A stretch of DNA of 64,000 nt from IMG/VR virus record IMGVR_UViG_3300006931_000002, positions 1 through 64,000 of that record; one strand, written 5' to 3'. This document shows, piece by piece, positions 1 to 9,500 of the stretch. Every line of letters starts with the position of its first letter. Positions within the stretch are counted from its first letter, which is position 1. The stretch comes from a virus. The position numbers were made by a program, and so were the translations under genes. The notes under the pieces are model-generated. The model did not search any database. It had not been told where the DNA came from and saw only the letters and a program-made list of their open reading frames with translations.

Positions 1-1
1 A

Positions 2-88
2 GTCGACCAGTCCGTGGGCACCGACATGGCCGTCTTCCAACAGTCCGCGCGGACCATCCTCGACCGGTACCGCCGGGTCGCGATCTGA
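2..88 (+). CDS. C-terminal fragment of an upstream phage gene (partial)
   Basis: An open frame enters from the left edge and ends with TGA at 86-88, giving the last 28 residues (ends RRVAI). The tail is helical and charged, but too short to assign. Its position immediately before tail genes suggests a head or head-tail connector protein; this is inference from order only. Confidence 0.6.
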   Translation, partial: VDQSVGTDMAVFQQSARTILDRYRRVAI

Positions 89-112
89 CCTGCCCAGCAT
101 TCCGGAGGCGTC

Positions 113-655
113 ATGTCCCGGGCTGCGATCCGCGCCGCCACAGCCGCCTGGTTTGGCGGGCGACCGCAGCCGACCCGGCCGTCCATGTTCCGCGACTCCC
201 CCGTCCAGTTCCTGTCCACCCTGTGGACGTCCGGACCGCGTGAGGCGCAGGACGACGACTTCTGGCCACTTCCAGGCCAGATCTCCGGCGGTGTCGCCAC
301 CGTCCATCTGGTCCACTCGGCCGAAAAACGGGAAGCGTTCGGCGGCGGCGGCACGTTCGGTATCCCGCCTGCCGGCCAGAAACGGATCGACCACACGGTC
401 TACCTGGAGACCTATTTTCGGTCCCGCCAGCAACGCGTCGAGGATGCGATCGACGATTTCGACACCTTTCTCGACTCGCTGACCCAGCGGATACGCGCGG
501 ACCGCACCTGGGGTACGGGCGGCCGTGGTTTCGATGAGATCTGGCAGGCCGGTGAGGATGTCGAACTCACCCCCGGTGAGCCGGAGCTGAAAGACAACCG
601 GCTGTACGTCGAGGTTGCGGTTGTCACCACCGTCACCGAATGGGTTTTGTCCTAG
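113..655 (+). CDS. Tail completion/terminator-like protein (tentative)
   Basis: 180 residues, ATG preceded by a good GGAGG. Acidic, no membrane segment. The central part predicts strands and helix (VEDAIDDFDTFLDSLTQRIR) and the C-terminus ends in a beta-rich stretch (LYVEVAVVTTVTEWVL), as in small tail terminator or minor tail proteins that precede the tail tube gene in siphophages. The assignment rests on position, size and general make-up; no diagnostic motif was recognised. Confidence 0.55.
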   Translation: MSRAAIRAATAAWFGGRPQPTRPSMFRDSPVQFLSTLWTSGPREAQDDDFWPLPGQISGGVATVHLVHSAEKREAFGGGGTFGIPPAGQKRIDHTVYLETYFRSRQQRVEDAIDDFDTFLDSLTQRIRADRTWGTGGRGFDEIWQAGEDVELTPGEPELKDNRLYVEVAVVTTVTEWVLS

Positions 656-692
656 CCCACATTCTACCCGCCTTTCCGGCTGGGGGTTTTGC

Positions 693-884
693 ATGCCCGC
701 GTTTACTTTCTCCCCGGCCGACGGGCAGGCCCGCTACTACGCGGACCGGGCCGTCGAATTCCAGCCCGGCGACGTCGCCGACTGGGACGAGCCGCCCGAT
801 TCGCACTGGATGCCATCCGATTCCCCGCCCGTCACCACCGAGCCGGCCTCGGTGCGAAAGAAGTCAGGTGGTGACGCCCGATGA
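693..884 (+). CDS. Small hypothetical tail-region protein
   Basis: 63 residues starting at the ATG after a GGGGG stretch (MPAFTFSPADGQARYY). The stop overlaps the next ATG (ATGA at 881-884), so it is translationally coupled to the tail tube gene. The peptide is short, with a proline/acid-rich C-terminus. A small protein in this place often contributes to the head-tail joint, but nothing in the sequence proves this. Confidence 0.6.
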   Translation: MPAFTFSPADGQARYYADRAVEFQPGDVADWDEPPDSHWMPSDSPPVTTEPASVRKKSGGDAR

Positions 885-2104
885 CCGCCGCGCCGGCTCA
901 GGCAACCAATCTCTCCTATCTGGGTCTCGGCCTGGACAAGTACCGGGCGGTGTTGACCGCCAGCGCCTCGGCGTCGGCGACGTCGCTGACCGTCTCCGAC
1001 ACGACCTCATGGCCGGGCACCGGGTACATCACCATCTACGACGCCACGTCGGGTGGGACGACCACGGAGACGGTGGCCTACAGTGCCGCGTCCGGCGGGT
1101 CGATCACCTGCTCGGCGACCGCATCCGCCCACACGGCGGGCAATCTGGTTGTCGTCACCGCCGCCGCAGCGGCACCGACGGCGTACATCCCGGTGAAGAC
1201 CTTCGAGCCGTTCGACAACTTGACCATTTTGGAGGACACGGGCTACCGCGGCTCCGAGGTCACCCAGTACGGCGCGGTCGCGGGCGTCATTCACGGCGAA
1301 TACTCGACCTCGGGTGACGTGTTCCCCGAGTCGATCGGCTACTGGCTGGGCGCGATGCTCGGCGACTATGCGGTGACCGGCGGCAGCGCGCCGTACTCCC
1401 ACAAGTTCGCGATCAAGAACAATGCGGGGAACTACGGCGGAGGACAGCCCGAAAGCCTCACGATCGTCGACTTCTCCGGCCTCACCGGCACCTCGTCGAA
1501 CAAGGCGCGCGCCTACCCCGGCTGTGTCGTCTCCGAACTCACCATCACCTGGTCCAGCGAAGCGCTGCTCACCTACACGGCGAAGCTCACCGGCTGGCCG
1601 TCCGGCGTCATCGCCAAGCCCGCCTCGTCGTGGACCGGTGTTTCCGTTCCCACCCCCTCGTGGACCGGCACCACCTCCATCGGTGGCACCCCGGTTCTCT
1701 ACGTCGCCTCGGGCGAGTTGCAGCTCAAGCGCGACGTCAAGGTCCTGACCACCGTTGACGGTGTGCAGGTGCCCTACGGGGTGTGGCTCGGCCCGCTGAC
1801 CGCCACCGGCAAGATGACGTTCGTCGCTGCGGATGAAACCGAACTGCTGCGCTATTTGAACGTCACCAACCCGTCGTTGGCGGTCAATTTCGAGACCGGT
1901 TCGGGTGGCTCGCTCGTGGGCCTGGACATCGCCATGCATTCGGTCAACTACCACGGCACCAAGGTCACGCGCGGCCAGACCTACACCATGGTCGAAACCG
2001 ACTACACGGCGCTCGGAAACACCACAGATGTGGGCGCTTCGGGTGGATACGGCCTTGTGACCCTAACGGCGAAAAACAGCATCTCAAGCGCCACTTACCA
2101 GTGA
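881..2104 (+). CDS. Major tail (tube) protein
   Basis: 407 residues, Gly/Ser/Thr/Val-rich and almost entirely beta, without cysteine clusters or membrane segments. It lies just before the frameshifted chaperone pair and tape measure, the canonical place of the tail tube subunit in long-tailed phages. Residues about 25-95 (TASASASATSLTVSDTTSW) look like an extra N-terminal Ig-like or decoration domain; the remainder resembles a tube core (ELQLKRDVKVLT...GKMTFVAADETELLRYL). The length exceeds the usual 200-300 residues, consistent with the added domain. Assigned by order and composition. Confidence 0.75.
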   Translation: MTAAPAQATNLSYLGLGLDKYRAVLTASASASATSLTVSDTTSWPGTGYITIYDATSGGTTTETVAYSAASGGSITCSATASAHTAGNLVVVTAAAAAPTAYIPVKTFEPFDNLTILEDTGYRGSEVTQYGAVAGVIHGEYSTSGDVFPESIGYWLGAMLGDYAVTGGSAPYSHKFAIKNNAGNYGGGQPESLTIVDFSGLTGTSSNKARAYPGCVVSELTITWSSEALLTYTAKLTGWPSGVIAKPASSWTGVSVPTPSWTGTTSIGGTPVLYVASGELQLKRDVKVLTTVDGVQVPYGVWLGPLTATGKMTFVAADETELLRYLNVTNPSLAVNFETGSGGSLVGLDIAMHSVNYHGTKVTRGQTYTMVETDYTALGNTTDVGASGGYGLVTLTAKNSISSATYQ

Positions 2105-2181
2105 CCGTCCTCTGACTCCCGCCCCCGGTGTCGGCGGTCGCGCCGGGGGCGGGTCTCGACCGCCAGACCGCGAGGAGCCCC

Positions 2182-2616
2182 ATGTCCACCACCCCGAAAA
2201 CCCAGACCGTCCGCATAGACCTGCCCGACACTGACGACTACGGCCCCGGCCAGTGGGCCGAGATCCGCAACCCGACGAAGGTCACCAAGGGTGACCGGGA
2301 CGAGCTGCGGATCGCGAGCTTCAAGTCGATCGAACTCGACGACAACGGCAAGGTCGCCAACGTCGGTGTCGCGTCGGTCGCCTCGTTCGACGCGCTACTC
2401 CGCCACTGGGTGATCGCCTGGTCCCTGACCCGGCCCGACGGCACGCCACTCCCCGTCCCGGCCGATCTGCCCGAGGACGAGTTGGACGGCCTCGACATCG
2501 ACATCGTCGACGCGTTGGAAACCGCGCTGACCCCCGTACTCGACAAGATCAACGGCCGGCGGGATACCAAGCCGTCTGCCGACCCGCAGTCCCCTTCCGT
2601 GCCCTCAGCCGCCTGA
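2182..2616 (+). CDS. Tail assembly chaperone, short form (gpG-like)
   Basis: 144 residues from ATG 2182, preceded by GAGGAG. Acidic mixed alpha/beta protein located between tail tube and tape measure genes. This is the position of the short chaperone that coats the tape measure protein during tail assembly. Its 3' end overlaps a second open frame in the -1 register, the hallmark of the G/GT arrangement of siphophages. The function is inferred from this arrangement, since the chaperones diverge strongly in sequence. Confidence 0.75.
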   Translation: MSTTPKTQTVRIDLPDTDDYGPGQWAEIRNPTKVTKGDRDELRIASFKSIELDDNGKVANVGVASVASFDALLRHWVIAWSLTRPDGTPLPVPADLPEDELDGLDIDIVDALETALTPVLDKINGRRDTKPSADPQSPSVPSAA

Positions 2617-2861
2617 GTCAGATCGCTGAGGGCTACGAACTCCGCGACAGTCAGGCGCCGCTACCCGACTGGATCGCCGACGCCCAGCTCTATAGCTGGT
2701 ACGCGGAACGCTGGCACTGGCCCCCGGATGTCGTCGACGGGCTACCACTCCCTCTCGCCGATGACTGGCCGCTCATCATGAAGGCCGTCGACGACGGCCG
2801 GCAGCGCAGGCAGGACCGCGAGATCCGCGACGCGGAGCAGCGAGGCAAGGCGGGCCGGTAG
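2182..2861 (+). CDS. Tail assembly chaperone, -1 frameshifted long form (gpGT-like)
   Basis: Reading into the -1 frame near 2592-2598 extends the chaperone by about 85 residues to TAG at 2859-2861. The added part (for example IADAQLYSWYAERWHWPP and RRQDREIRDAEQRGKAGR) is Trp-rich and then basic/helical, typical of T-domains that contact the tape measure protein. The downstream frame has no start codon with a ribosome site of its own before 2861. The next gene begins directly after the stop (TAGATG). The exact slip point is inferred. Confidence 0.65.
2592..2598 (+). promoter_or_regulatory. Candidate -1 ribosomal slippery site
   Basis: CCCTTCC lies 16 bases before the short-form stop. In the zero frame it is read CCT-TCC and in the -1 frame CCC-TTC, so the proline tRNA can re-pair well. 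It is not a perfect X-XXY-YYZ heptamer, but it is the best candidate in the overlap of the two frames. Confidence 0.4.
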
Positions 2862-3290
2862 ATGGTCATCCGCTTCGAGATGGACATCGCCCTTCTCGTC
2901 GCCGCACTTGATGACCTGGCCGAACGGGGCCAAGCCGCGGCGCTGCTCGGCGCGCAGGCCGCCGCCGCGGTCGCCGAAACTTCCGTCAAACGGCAACTGT
3001 CGCTGTACAGCCACAAGAAGGGCACCCCGACACCGTCGCCCCGGGGATCACCTCCGGCGATCGTGTCAGGCACCCTGCGCCGGTCGGTCATCAAAGAGAC
3101 CGGCCCCGGCTATGTCGACGTCGGCCCGACGGCGGTCTACGCACGCATCCAGGAACTGGGCGGCGAGACCGGCCGGCGTGGAGCAACGACGCTGCCGCCG
3201 CGGCCCTATGTGCAGCCCGCCTATGAGATGTCGCTTCCCGCAATGCAGACGGCCGCGCTAGCGGCAATCAGGTATGCGCTCGGATTCTAA
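2862..3290 (+). CDS. HK97 gp10-like tail completion protein
   Basis: 142 residues. An N-terminal helix (LLGAQAAAAVAETSVKRQL) is followed by the family pattern of a short loop, SGTLRRSV, a VGPTAVYARIQELGG segment and the closing PRPYVQPAYE. This matches HK97 gp10-like minor proteins that act at the head-tail or tail interface. ATG follows the chaperone stop with no gap. The position after the chaperone rather than before the tail tube is unusual (see findings). Confidence 0.7.
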   Translation: MVIRFEMDIALLVAALDDLAERGQAAALLGAQAAAAVAETSVKRQLSLYSHKKGTPTPSPRGSPPAIVSGTLRRSVIKETGPGYVDVGPTAVYARIQELGGETGRRGATTLPPRPYVQPAYEMSLPAMQTAALAAIRYALGF

Positions 3291-3305
3291 CTTGCGGGGG
3301 CTGCG

Positions 3306-6300
3306 ATGGCTTCCGGCCTCCTACCGCCCGCAGTCATACGCCTCATAGCTGATGCGGCCGAGATGGCCGCTGGGCTGCGGGAAGCCACCACTCAGATCAA
3401 GGCGGCAGCCGAGCAGGGTGCCGCGGCGGTCAAGGCCGCAGACGACTCGATGGCCCTGTCCGGCGAAGAAGCGGCAGCCAAGTGGGGTGCGGCATGGAAT
3501 GCCGAATGGGCACGTCAGGGGGCCGCTGCTGAGAAGGCGGCGCTGTCCACGCAGGTCGCCCAGCAGCGGGCACTGACTGAGGGTACCGCCGAATATGACG
3601 CTGCGATGGCCGCCCGGGTCCGGGCGACCGAGGCGGCCGCCGAGAAGGAGAAGGCCGCGCAGAGAGCCGCCTTCTCCGACATGAACGACGCGGTGAGCGC
3701 GTTCGGCCGGAAAGCCGCAATTGGGTTGGCCGGCGTTGCCGCCGCCTCCATCTACATGGCGGCCAAGTTTGACGCCTCGATGGAGCAGGTTCACACCGCC
3801 GCTGGGGCATCACAGGGCGAGGTCGACAAGCTCAAGGGTTCTGTTCTCAACCTGGCCTCGCAGACCGGGCAGGGACCTGACGCGCTGGCCGCCGGCCTGT
3901 ACCACGTCGAGTCGGCCGGTTATCGCGGCGCGCAGGCGATGGACATCCTGTCGGCCGCGGCGAAGGTCGCGACGATCGGTAACGCGAACTTGGAGGACAC
4001 CGCCCAGGCAATGATCGCCACCGTTGCCTCGGGTATCGGCGGCGTGAGGGACATGAACGACGCCGCCGCGCTCCTCAACACCACCGTCGGTATCGGCGAC
4101 ATGCGGATGTCGCAGTTGGCCAAGGCCATGGCGACCGGCATCCTGCCGACCGCCGCGACCGCCGGCCTCAAGTTCACCGACGTCGCCGCAGCGCTGGCCA
4201 CGTTGACGGACAACGCCACACCAGCCGACCAGGTGGCCACCCACCTGCGGATGACGCTCACGTTGATGGCCGCGCCCACCGACAAGGCTGCGAAGGCGCT
4301 CGCCGGGATCGGCATGTCGCAGAACCAGTTGGCGATGGACATGCGGCAGCCCAACGGCCTACTTGTCGCCGTCGAAGACCTGCGAACCCATCTGGGGGCG
4401 ATGCAGACCGACGCGCAGAAGGCTGCCGCGATGCAAACCCTGGCGGACGCGTTCGGCGGTGGCAAGACCGCCGGCAGCATCATGACGCTGATCCAGGAAC
4501 TGCCGCGTCTTCAGGACAAGTACAAGGCGCTGGGCGACTCGACGTCACGGGCAGCCGGACTCCAGGAGTCATGGAGAGCCACCCAGGGCACCTTTAAGAA
4601 CTCGCTCGACCGGCTCAAGTCCAGTGCAGAAGTGCTCGGCATCGAACTCGGCAACAAGCTGATCCCACCCCTGGAAAAAGTCATCGAGTTTTTCGCGAAA
4701 CACAAGGCTGTCGCCGAGGGCCTCGTCATCACTCTTGGCGTGCTCATGGGCCTGTCGGTTGCGATGTGGATCGCCGGCATCGTCAGCGGGATCATCGCCG
4801 CCACGGCAGCGATGATCGGATTCGACGCTGCGGCCGACGCAAACCCGATCGGCGCGTTCGTGCTCCTCGCGGAAATCGCCATTGCCGCGCTCATCGCCGC
4901 ATTCTACGAGATCCGCAAGCACTGGAAGGGTATCTCCGAGGGCTTCATTACCGCCTGGCATGCGATCGAAATCGCCTGGTTCGCTACCTGGGATGCGCTG
5001 AAAACCGCGTGGTTCGCTGTCGTTGGCGCTCTCGAAACGGCGTGGCGTGCCGTGTCGGGTGCTTTCGTCACCGCCTGGGATGCGGTTGTCGGCGCGTTGA
5101 AGGCCGCGTGGGGTGGGATCGTCACTGCCTGGGATGCGGTTGGCTCGGCTCTGTCGACCGCGTGGCATGCGACCCTGTCGGCTTTGGAAACGGCGGCGCG
5201 GCCGTTCGTCGACGCCTGGCGGGCCACCGTCGGCGGGGTCGAAACATCCTGGCACGCCGTAACTCACGCTCTCGAAACCGCAGCCCGGGTCACCTGGAAC
5301 GCGATCAAGACGGCGGCGCTCGACGCCTGGCACTTCCTAGAGCCGATCCTCAAGGGCATCGCCACGGCGATCAACTATCTGCTGCTCCCGATCCGCCTTC
5401 AGGTACTTGCCTGGGAGATCGCCTACCGGGCCATCGAAAAGGCGGTCACATGGTTCTGGCACAGCGTCCTGGAGCCGTTCGGCAAGGGTGTTGCCTCGGT
5501 CGTCACCGGCACGATTGGAACGGCGATCCGCTGGCTCGAAACCGCTTGGCGAACCGTGTGGAATGCGCTCGGAACCGCGGTCAACTGGGTGTGGAACTCG
5601 GTGCTGCTGCCCGCCTTCCATGCGATTGTCTCAGGCGTCGAAACGTTCATCATCGGTAACCTTCGCCTAGCGCAGGCGATTTGGCACACGATCTGGTCGG
5701 CGCTCGGCACGGCCGTGTCGTTCGCGTGGAACTCGGTGCTGCTGCCGACGTTTCATGCGATTGCGACAGCGTTTGATGCGGTCATCGGCTTCGGGCTGCG
5801 TCTGCTTCAGGCGACCTGGAACGCTGTCTGGGGTGCTATCCGCACGGCTTTGTCCGCGATTTGGAATGGTTTCCTGTCGCCAACGTTTCATGCGATCGCC
5901 TCGGCGTTTGACGCTGTGATCGGGTTTGGGCTGCGCGCGTTGCAGGTTACCTGGAACACGATTTGGGGTGCGATCCACACGGCCGTGTCCACGGTGTGGA
6001 ACTCGTTCTTGTCGCCGACGTTCCATGCGATCAGCGGAGCGTTTGACGCGGTGATCGGCGCAGCGTTGCGCGGGCTGAAAACGACGTGGGACACGCTGTG
6101 GGGCGGGATCAAGTCGACGGTTACCACGATCTGGGGTGTCCTCAAGCCGATCTTCGATTCGATGGGCCGGGCGATCAAGGACATCACGGGTGGTATCACG
6201 GGTATCGCCAAGGGTGTCGGCGGGTTCGTCGGCAAACTGAACAAGATCGCCCCGTTCGCTGAGGGCGGTTCCCCACCAGTCGGCCAGGCCGTCCTTGTCG

Positions 6301-6575
6301 GTGAGCGTGGCCCCGAGCTGGCCGTGTTCGGCGCCCCGGCCTACATCCACCCTGCCAACGAGACCAAGTCGATCCTCGCGGGTGGGAAGGCGTCCGGCGG
6401 ATGGGTGGGGATGCAGCCGTCGGGCTCGTGGGGCGGCGGAGGGCAGACAACGATTGTCGTCGAGGTGCCGGTGAACCTCGACGGCCAGGTCCTGTTCAAG
6501 TCAACGCAGAAACAGGCCCTTCGGTACAACAGGCGGAATCCGAGTAATGGCCTGGCGCGTGTCGCTGGGCTCTGA
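3306..6575 (+). CDS. Tail tape measure protein
   Basis: 1089 residues, the largest gene of the early tail block, starting at ATG after a GGGGG site. The N-terminal 130 residues are Ala-rich coiled coil. Residues about 140-400 carry the TP901-type core (FDASMEQVHTAAGAS, LAAGLYHVESAGYRG, DNATPADQVATHLRM). A hydrophobic pair of membrane-like segments follows (about 470-530). After that come Trp-rich helical repeats, first with an 11-residue spacing and then as four 45-residue units. The C-terminus (FAEGGSPPVGQAVLVGERGPELAVF) is the common closing motif of actinophage tape measures. It sets tail length and is ejected with DNA. Confidence 0.93.
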   Translation: MASGLLPPAVIRLIADAAEMAAGLREATTQIKAAAEQGAAAVKAADDSMALSGEEAAAKWGAAWNAEWARQGAAAEKAALSTQVAQQRALTEGTAEYDAAMAARVRATEAAAEKEKAAQRAAFSDMNDAVSAFGRKAAIGLAGVAAASIYMAAKFDASMEQVHTAAGASQGEVDKLKGSVLNLASQTGQGPDALAAGLYHVESAGYRGAQAMDILSAAAKVATIGNANLEDTAQAMIATVASGIGGVRDMNDAAALLNTTVGIGDMRMSQLAKAMATGILPTAATAGLKFTDVAAALATLTDNATPADQVATHLRMTLTLMAAPTDKAAKALAGIGMSQNQLAMDMRQPNGLLVAVEDLRTHLGAMQTDAQKAAAMQTLADAFGGGKTAGSIMTLIQELPRLQDKYKALGDSTSRAAGLQESWRATQGTFKNSLDRLKSSAEVLGIELGNKLIPPLEKVIEFFAKHKAVAEGLVITLGVLMGLSVAMWIAGIVSGIIAATAAMIGFDAAADANPIGAFVLLAEIAIAALIAAFYEIRKHWKGISEGFITAWHAIEIAWFATWDALKTAWFAVVGALETAWRAVSGAFVTAWDAVVGALKAAWGGIVTAWDAVGSALSTAWHATLSALETAARPFVDAWRATVGGVETSWHAVTHALETAARVTWNAIKTAALDAWHFLEPILKGIATAINYLLLPIRLQVLAWEIAYRAIEKAVTWFWHSVLEPFGKGVASVVTGTIGTAIRWLETAWRTVWNALGTAVNWVWNSVLLPAFHAIVSGVETFIIGNLRLAQAIWHTIWSALGTAVSFAWNSVLLPTFHAIATAFDAVIGFGLRLLQATWNAVWGAIRTALSAIWNGFLSPTFHAIASAFDAVIGFGLRALQVTWNTIWGAIHTAVSTVWNSFLSPTFHAISGAFDAVIGAALRGLKTTWDTLWGGIKSTVTTIWGVLKPIFDSMGRAIKDITGGITGIAKGVGGFVGKLNKIAPFAEGGSPPVGQAVLVGERGPELAVFGAPAYIHPANETKSILAGGKASGGWVGMQPSGSWGGGGQTTIVVEVPVNLDGQVLFKSTQKQALRYNRRNPSNGLARVAGL
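5570..6110 (+). repeat. Four 135-bp tandem repeats inside the tape measure gene
   Basis: The codons for FHAI recur with exact 135-base spacing, with CATG at 5619, 5754, 5889 and 6024. Each unit encodes about 45 residues of the form WN-(S/G)-(V/F)-L-(L/S)-P-(A/T)-FHAI followed by a V(I/E)-(G/T)F hydrophobic stretch. Such units set tail length in steps. Confidence 0.85.
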
Positions 6576-6583
6576 ACGACTCT

Positions 6584-9500
6584 GTGCAAGGCGCGTCGGG
6601 GGCGGTGGTCGTTGTGGCCGTCGCCCTCGACTCGTCCAGCCCGTCTGCGGTCAGCGTGGCGACCGGCTCGGCGGTGCCCGCGTCGTTCACCGCCCCCGCA
6701 GGTGCGGTGATCGTCGTTGTTGCGGCGATGGCGGGGACCTCGACGGCGGCGGCGGTGGGCTCGTATGTCTACGACACGGCCGGGTCGAGTTGGCTGCGGC
6801 TCGGCTACCAGCCGCCGACTGCGACGACCGCGGAGACGGTCATGTGGGCGACGATTGCCAGGTCGCGGACCGCGCGGACGGTCACGGTTGTCGGAGCCGC
6901 GGACAACTCGCACGCCAAGTTTGTGCAGGTTCTTGTCTTTACCGGCGCGGATTTGTCGGCGACGTTTCCGCAGGTGGTCACAGGGGTTGGCAACCCGTCG
7001 TCGACTACCACGACTACGACCACGACCACTAGTAGTAGTGTCGGCAACTACTATGGCGGCGACACGGACGTCAACAACACGACCGCCTACCCGAATTCGG
7101 TCATCATGCCGTCGGCGTTGCCGATCCCCGCTGGAGCGGTCCGTATCCCAGCCGGCTCGAACATCGCCTCTGCCGCGTCGAGCCACGGCGCCGGGACTGT
7201 GTTCGTGTTGGATGCGGGCACCTATTCGGGCGGCTACACGGTCGTCCCCAATCCTGGCCAGCAGTTTTACGGCCAGGGCGCCGGTAAAACGATCCTGTCG
7301 AACATTCAGATTCACCGGGGAAGCTCTGCCACCACGAACATTGGCATCTTCAACCTGACGTTGCGCGATGTGGGCCCAAACACCTCGCAGCGCGGTGCGA
7401 TCGACTCGTGTTTCTCGGAGAACCAGACTGCCAGCGGCTGGCACGTGGCCAACTGTGAGATCACGAATAACTACATTGGGATTCAGCTCGGCCCGAACTT
7501 CTTGCTGGAGAACTGCACCCTGCACCACAACGGTGGCAAGGCGATTGGTGACGGCGAGCAGGGCTCGGTCATCCGGTACAACCAGTTTTTCAACAATTTG
7601 ACACCCGGGGCCAACAATTACTACGATTCGGGCGCCGACGACTCTAACGTCAAGATGGCACTCCAGACCGGTGCGACGTGGATCGGCAATCTGATCAGCC
7701 ACGGCAACCCGTCAGGACTGTCCAGTCGCACCTACGGCGGCATCGGCGGACACGGCGTCTGGCAGGACGTGAGCTGCGGCATCAACCCTGCCGACAGGAC
7801 CGGCAGCTATCCGTCGTTCGGAAACGTGTACGACAGCAACATCATCTATTCCAACTGCTCCGCCGGCATTTGTGACGAGACCGGCGGCAACAATGTTTTC
7901 AAAAACAACCTGATCGTCGGCAACGCGCACGGCGTCACCCTCGACGGATTCCGGATCTGCGGCCTCGCCATCCAAAGCTCGAACCACGACACGGTCCAGA
8001 ACAACTACATCTGGAACAACGGCGGCAACTCCGTCATCATCTACATGGATCAGTACGGTGGTGACCGTTCGGACGCCAACCGGTCGAAGAACAACTCGGT
8101 CATCGGCAACACCATCGACGTCGCCCCCATACAGCAGACAGGTCAGTGGTCCGGCGGCTCGGGAAACAACACGATCTCCGGGAACACCGTCGTCCCTGGA
8201 TTCTCCGGAGTGAAAGTTCCGACCCTGCTCGCCGGTCCCCAGGCAACCACTGGCACAGGTACCGGCGGTGGGGGTGGCACCCCGTCGGGGCCGACGGCGC
8301 TGATGGCCCAGTCGATGACCTGCACCCGCACCGGCTCCCAAATGTGGGCTGTCTACGCGGACACAGCCGGAGGCGCAGCGCCAACCCTCGACAATGGGGC
8401 GCGGTATTCGGCGATTCCCGGTGGGATGACCGGCGCGGTCCTTGACCGGACCGGCCCGTTCACCGCCGGGAACACGATGGCTATCTCGACGACCGCACCC
8501 TACGGCAACATTTCCTGGCTTGCCTTCGAGATCGTCCCCGCGGTTTCGACCGGCGGAGGCGGCGGCGGTACGGGTGGTAGTGGGATCGGCGGCGGCGGCA
8601 TCGGCGTTGTTGGGTCTACGACGTGGCCGCAGGTTGTTGTCGAGGCCGGGTTCGGCTTGGACCCGACGTCGCCCCTGACCTATCCGCCGATCATCGGCGA
8701 TTCGGCGACGTTCGCCAGGTCGATTGGCAAGTGGAAGAACTCGTCCAACGCCTATCTGATTCTTGGCCAGAATTTCGCGCCGGCGCCCTACCGGAACTGT
8801 CTGCTGGTCACCGCGCAGGCCGACGGCGACGTGACCGTCAACATGGACACCGGTGCGGGCACCATTGTGCCCGGCGTCGAGTACACGATCACGCTGCGGC
8901 TACGGTCGGGGCTCACTCCACGGTCGGGTCTTGTCGAGGCCGACTGGAAGGATGCCACCGGCTCGACGCTGATCAACTACACGCAGGTGGCGTTCACCGA
9001 TTCGGCGACCGGTTGGACGACGGTCACGGTCACGTCGACACCGGGGTCCACCGCGTCGCGGCTGGTGCTGCTCGTCGCATGGTCGGGGATGGTCGCCGGA
9101 GAACAGCACGAGGTGGCGGGTATCGAATCGTCAACGGCCTACCGCTGGACTGATATTTCCCGCTATGTGCGCGGCTTGGACTTGGCCCGGTCGTCGCGGC
9201 AGTACGAACTGGGCAGGTTCGAGGCCGGCACGGCGTCGATCGTCGTCGACAACACCGGCGGCCGGTTCGACTCGAACAACCCGGACGGCCCCTACTACCC
9301 GGATCTGGAGCCGATCGTACCAATCCGGGTCAAGGCCTTGTGGCTAGGTTCGACCTATCCGCTGTGGTCCGGGTTCGTCGAAAGGTGGCCGCAGACGTGG
9401 TCAGATCCGGCCCTGTCCGAGCCAACGATTACCTGTGTCGATTCGCTGGCAGCGCTGTCGCAGGGCACGTTGAGGACAACCTACGAGCAGGAGGTTCTGC

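Noticed and set aside
1007-1954. Long minus-strand frame (315 codons) inside the tail tube gene
   Set aside because: Arg/Gly/Val-rich composition and lack of a ribosome site mark it as a GC-rich shadow of the + gene.
6341-7702. Minus-strand frame of 453 codons across the tape measure/tail tip junction
   Set aside because: Arg-rich low-complexity translation without motifs; spans the end of one clear + gene and the start of another.
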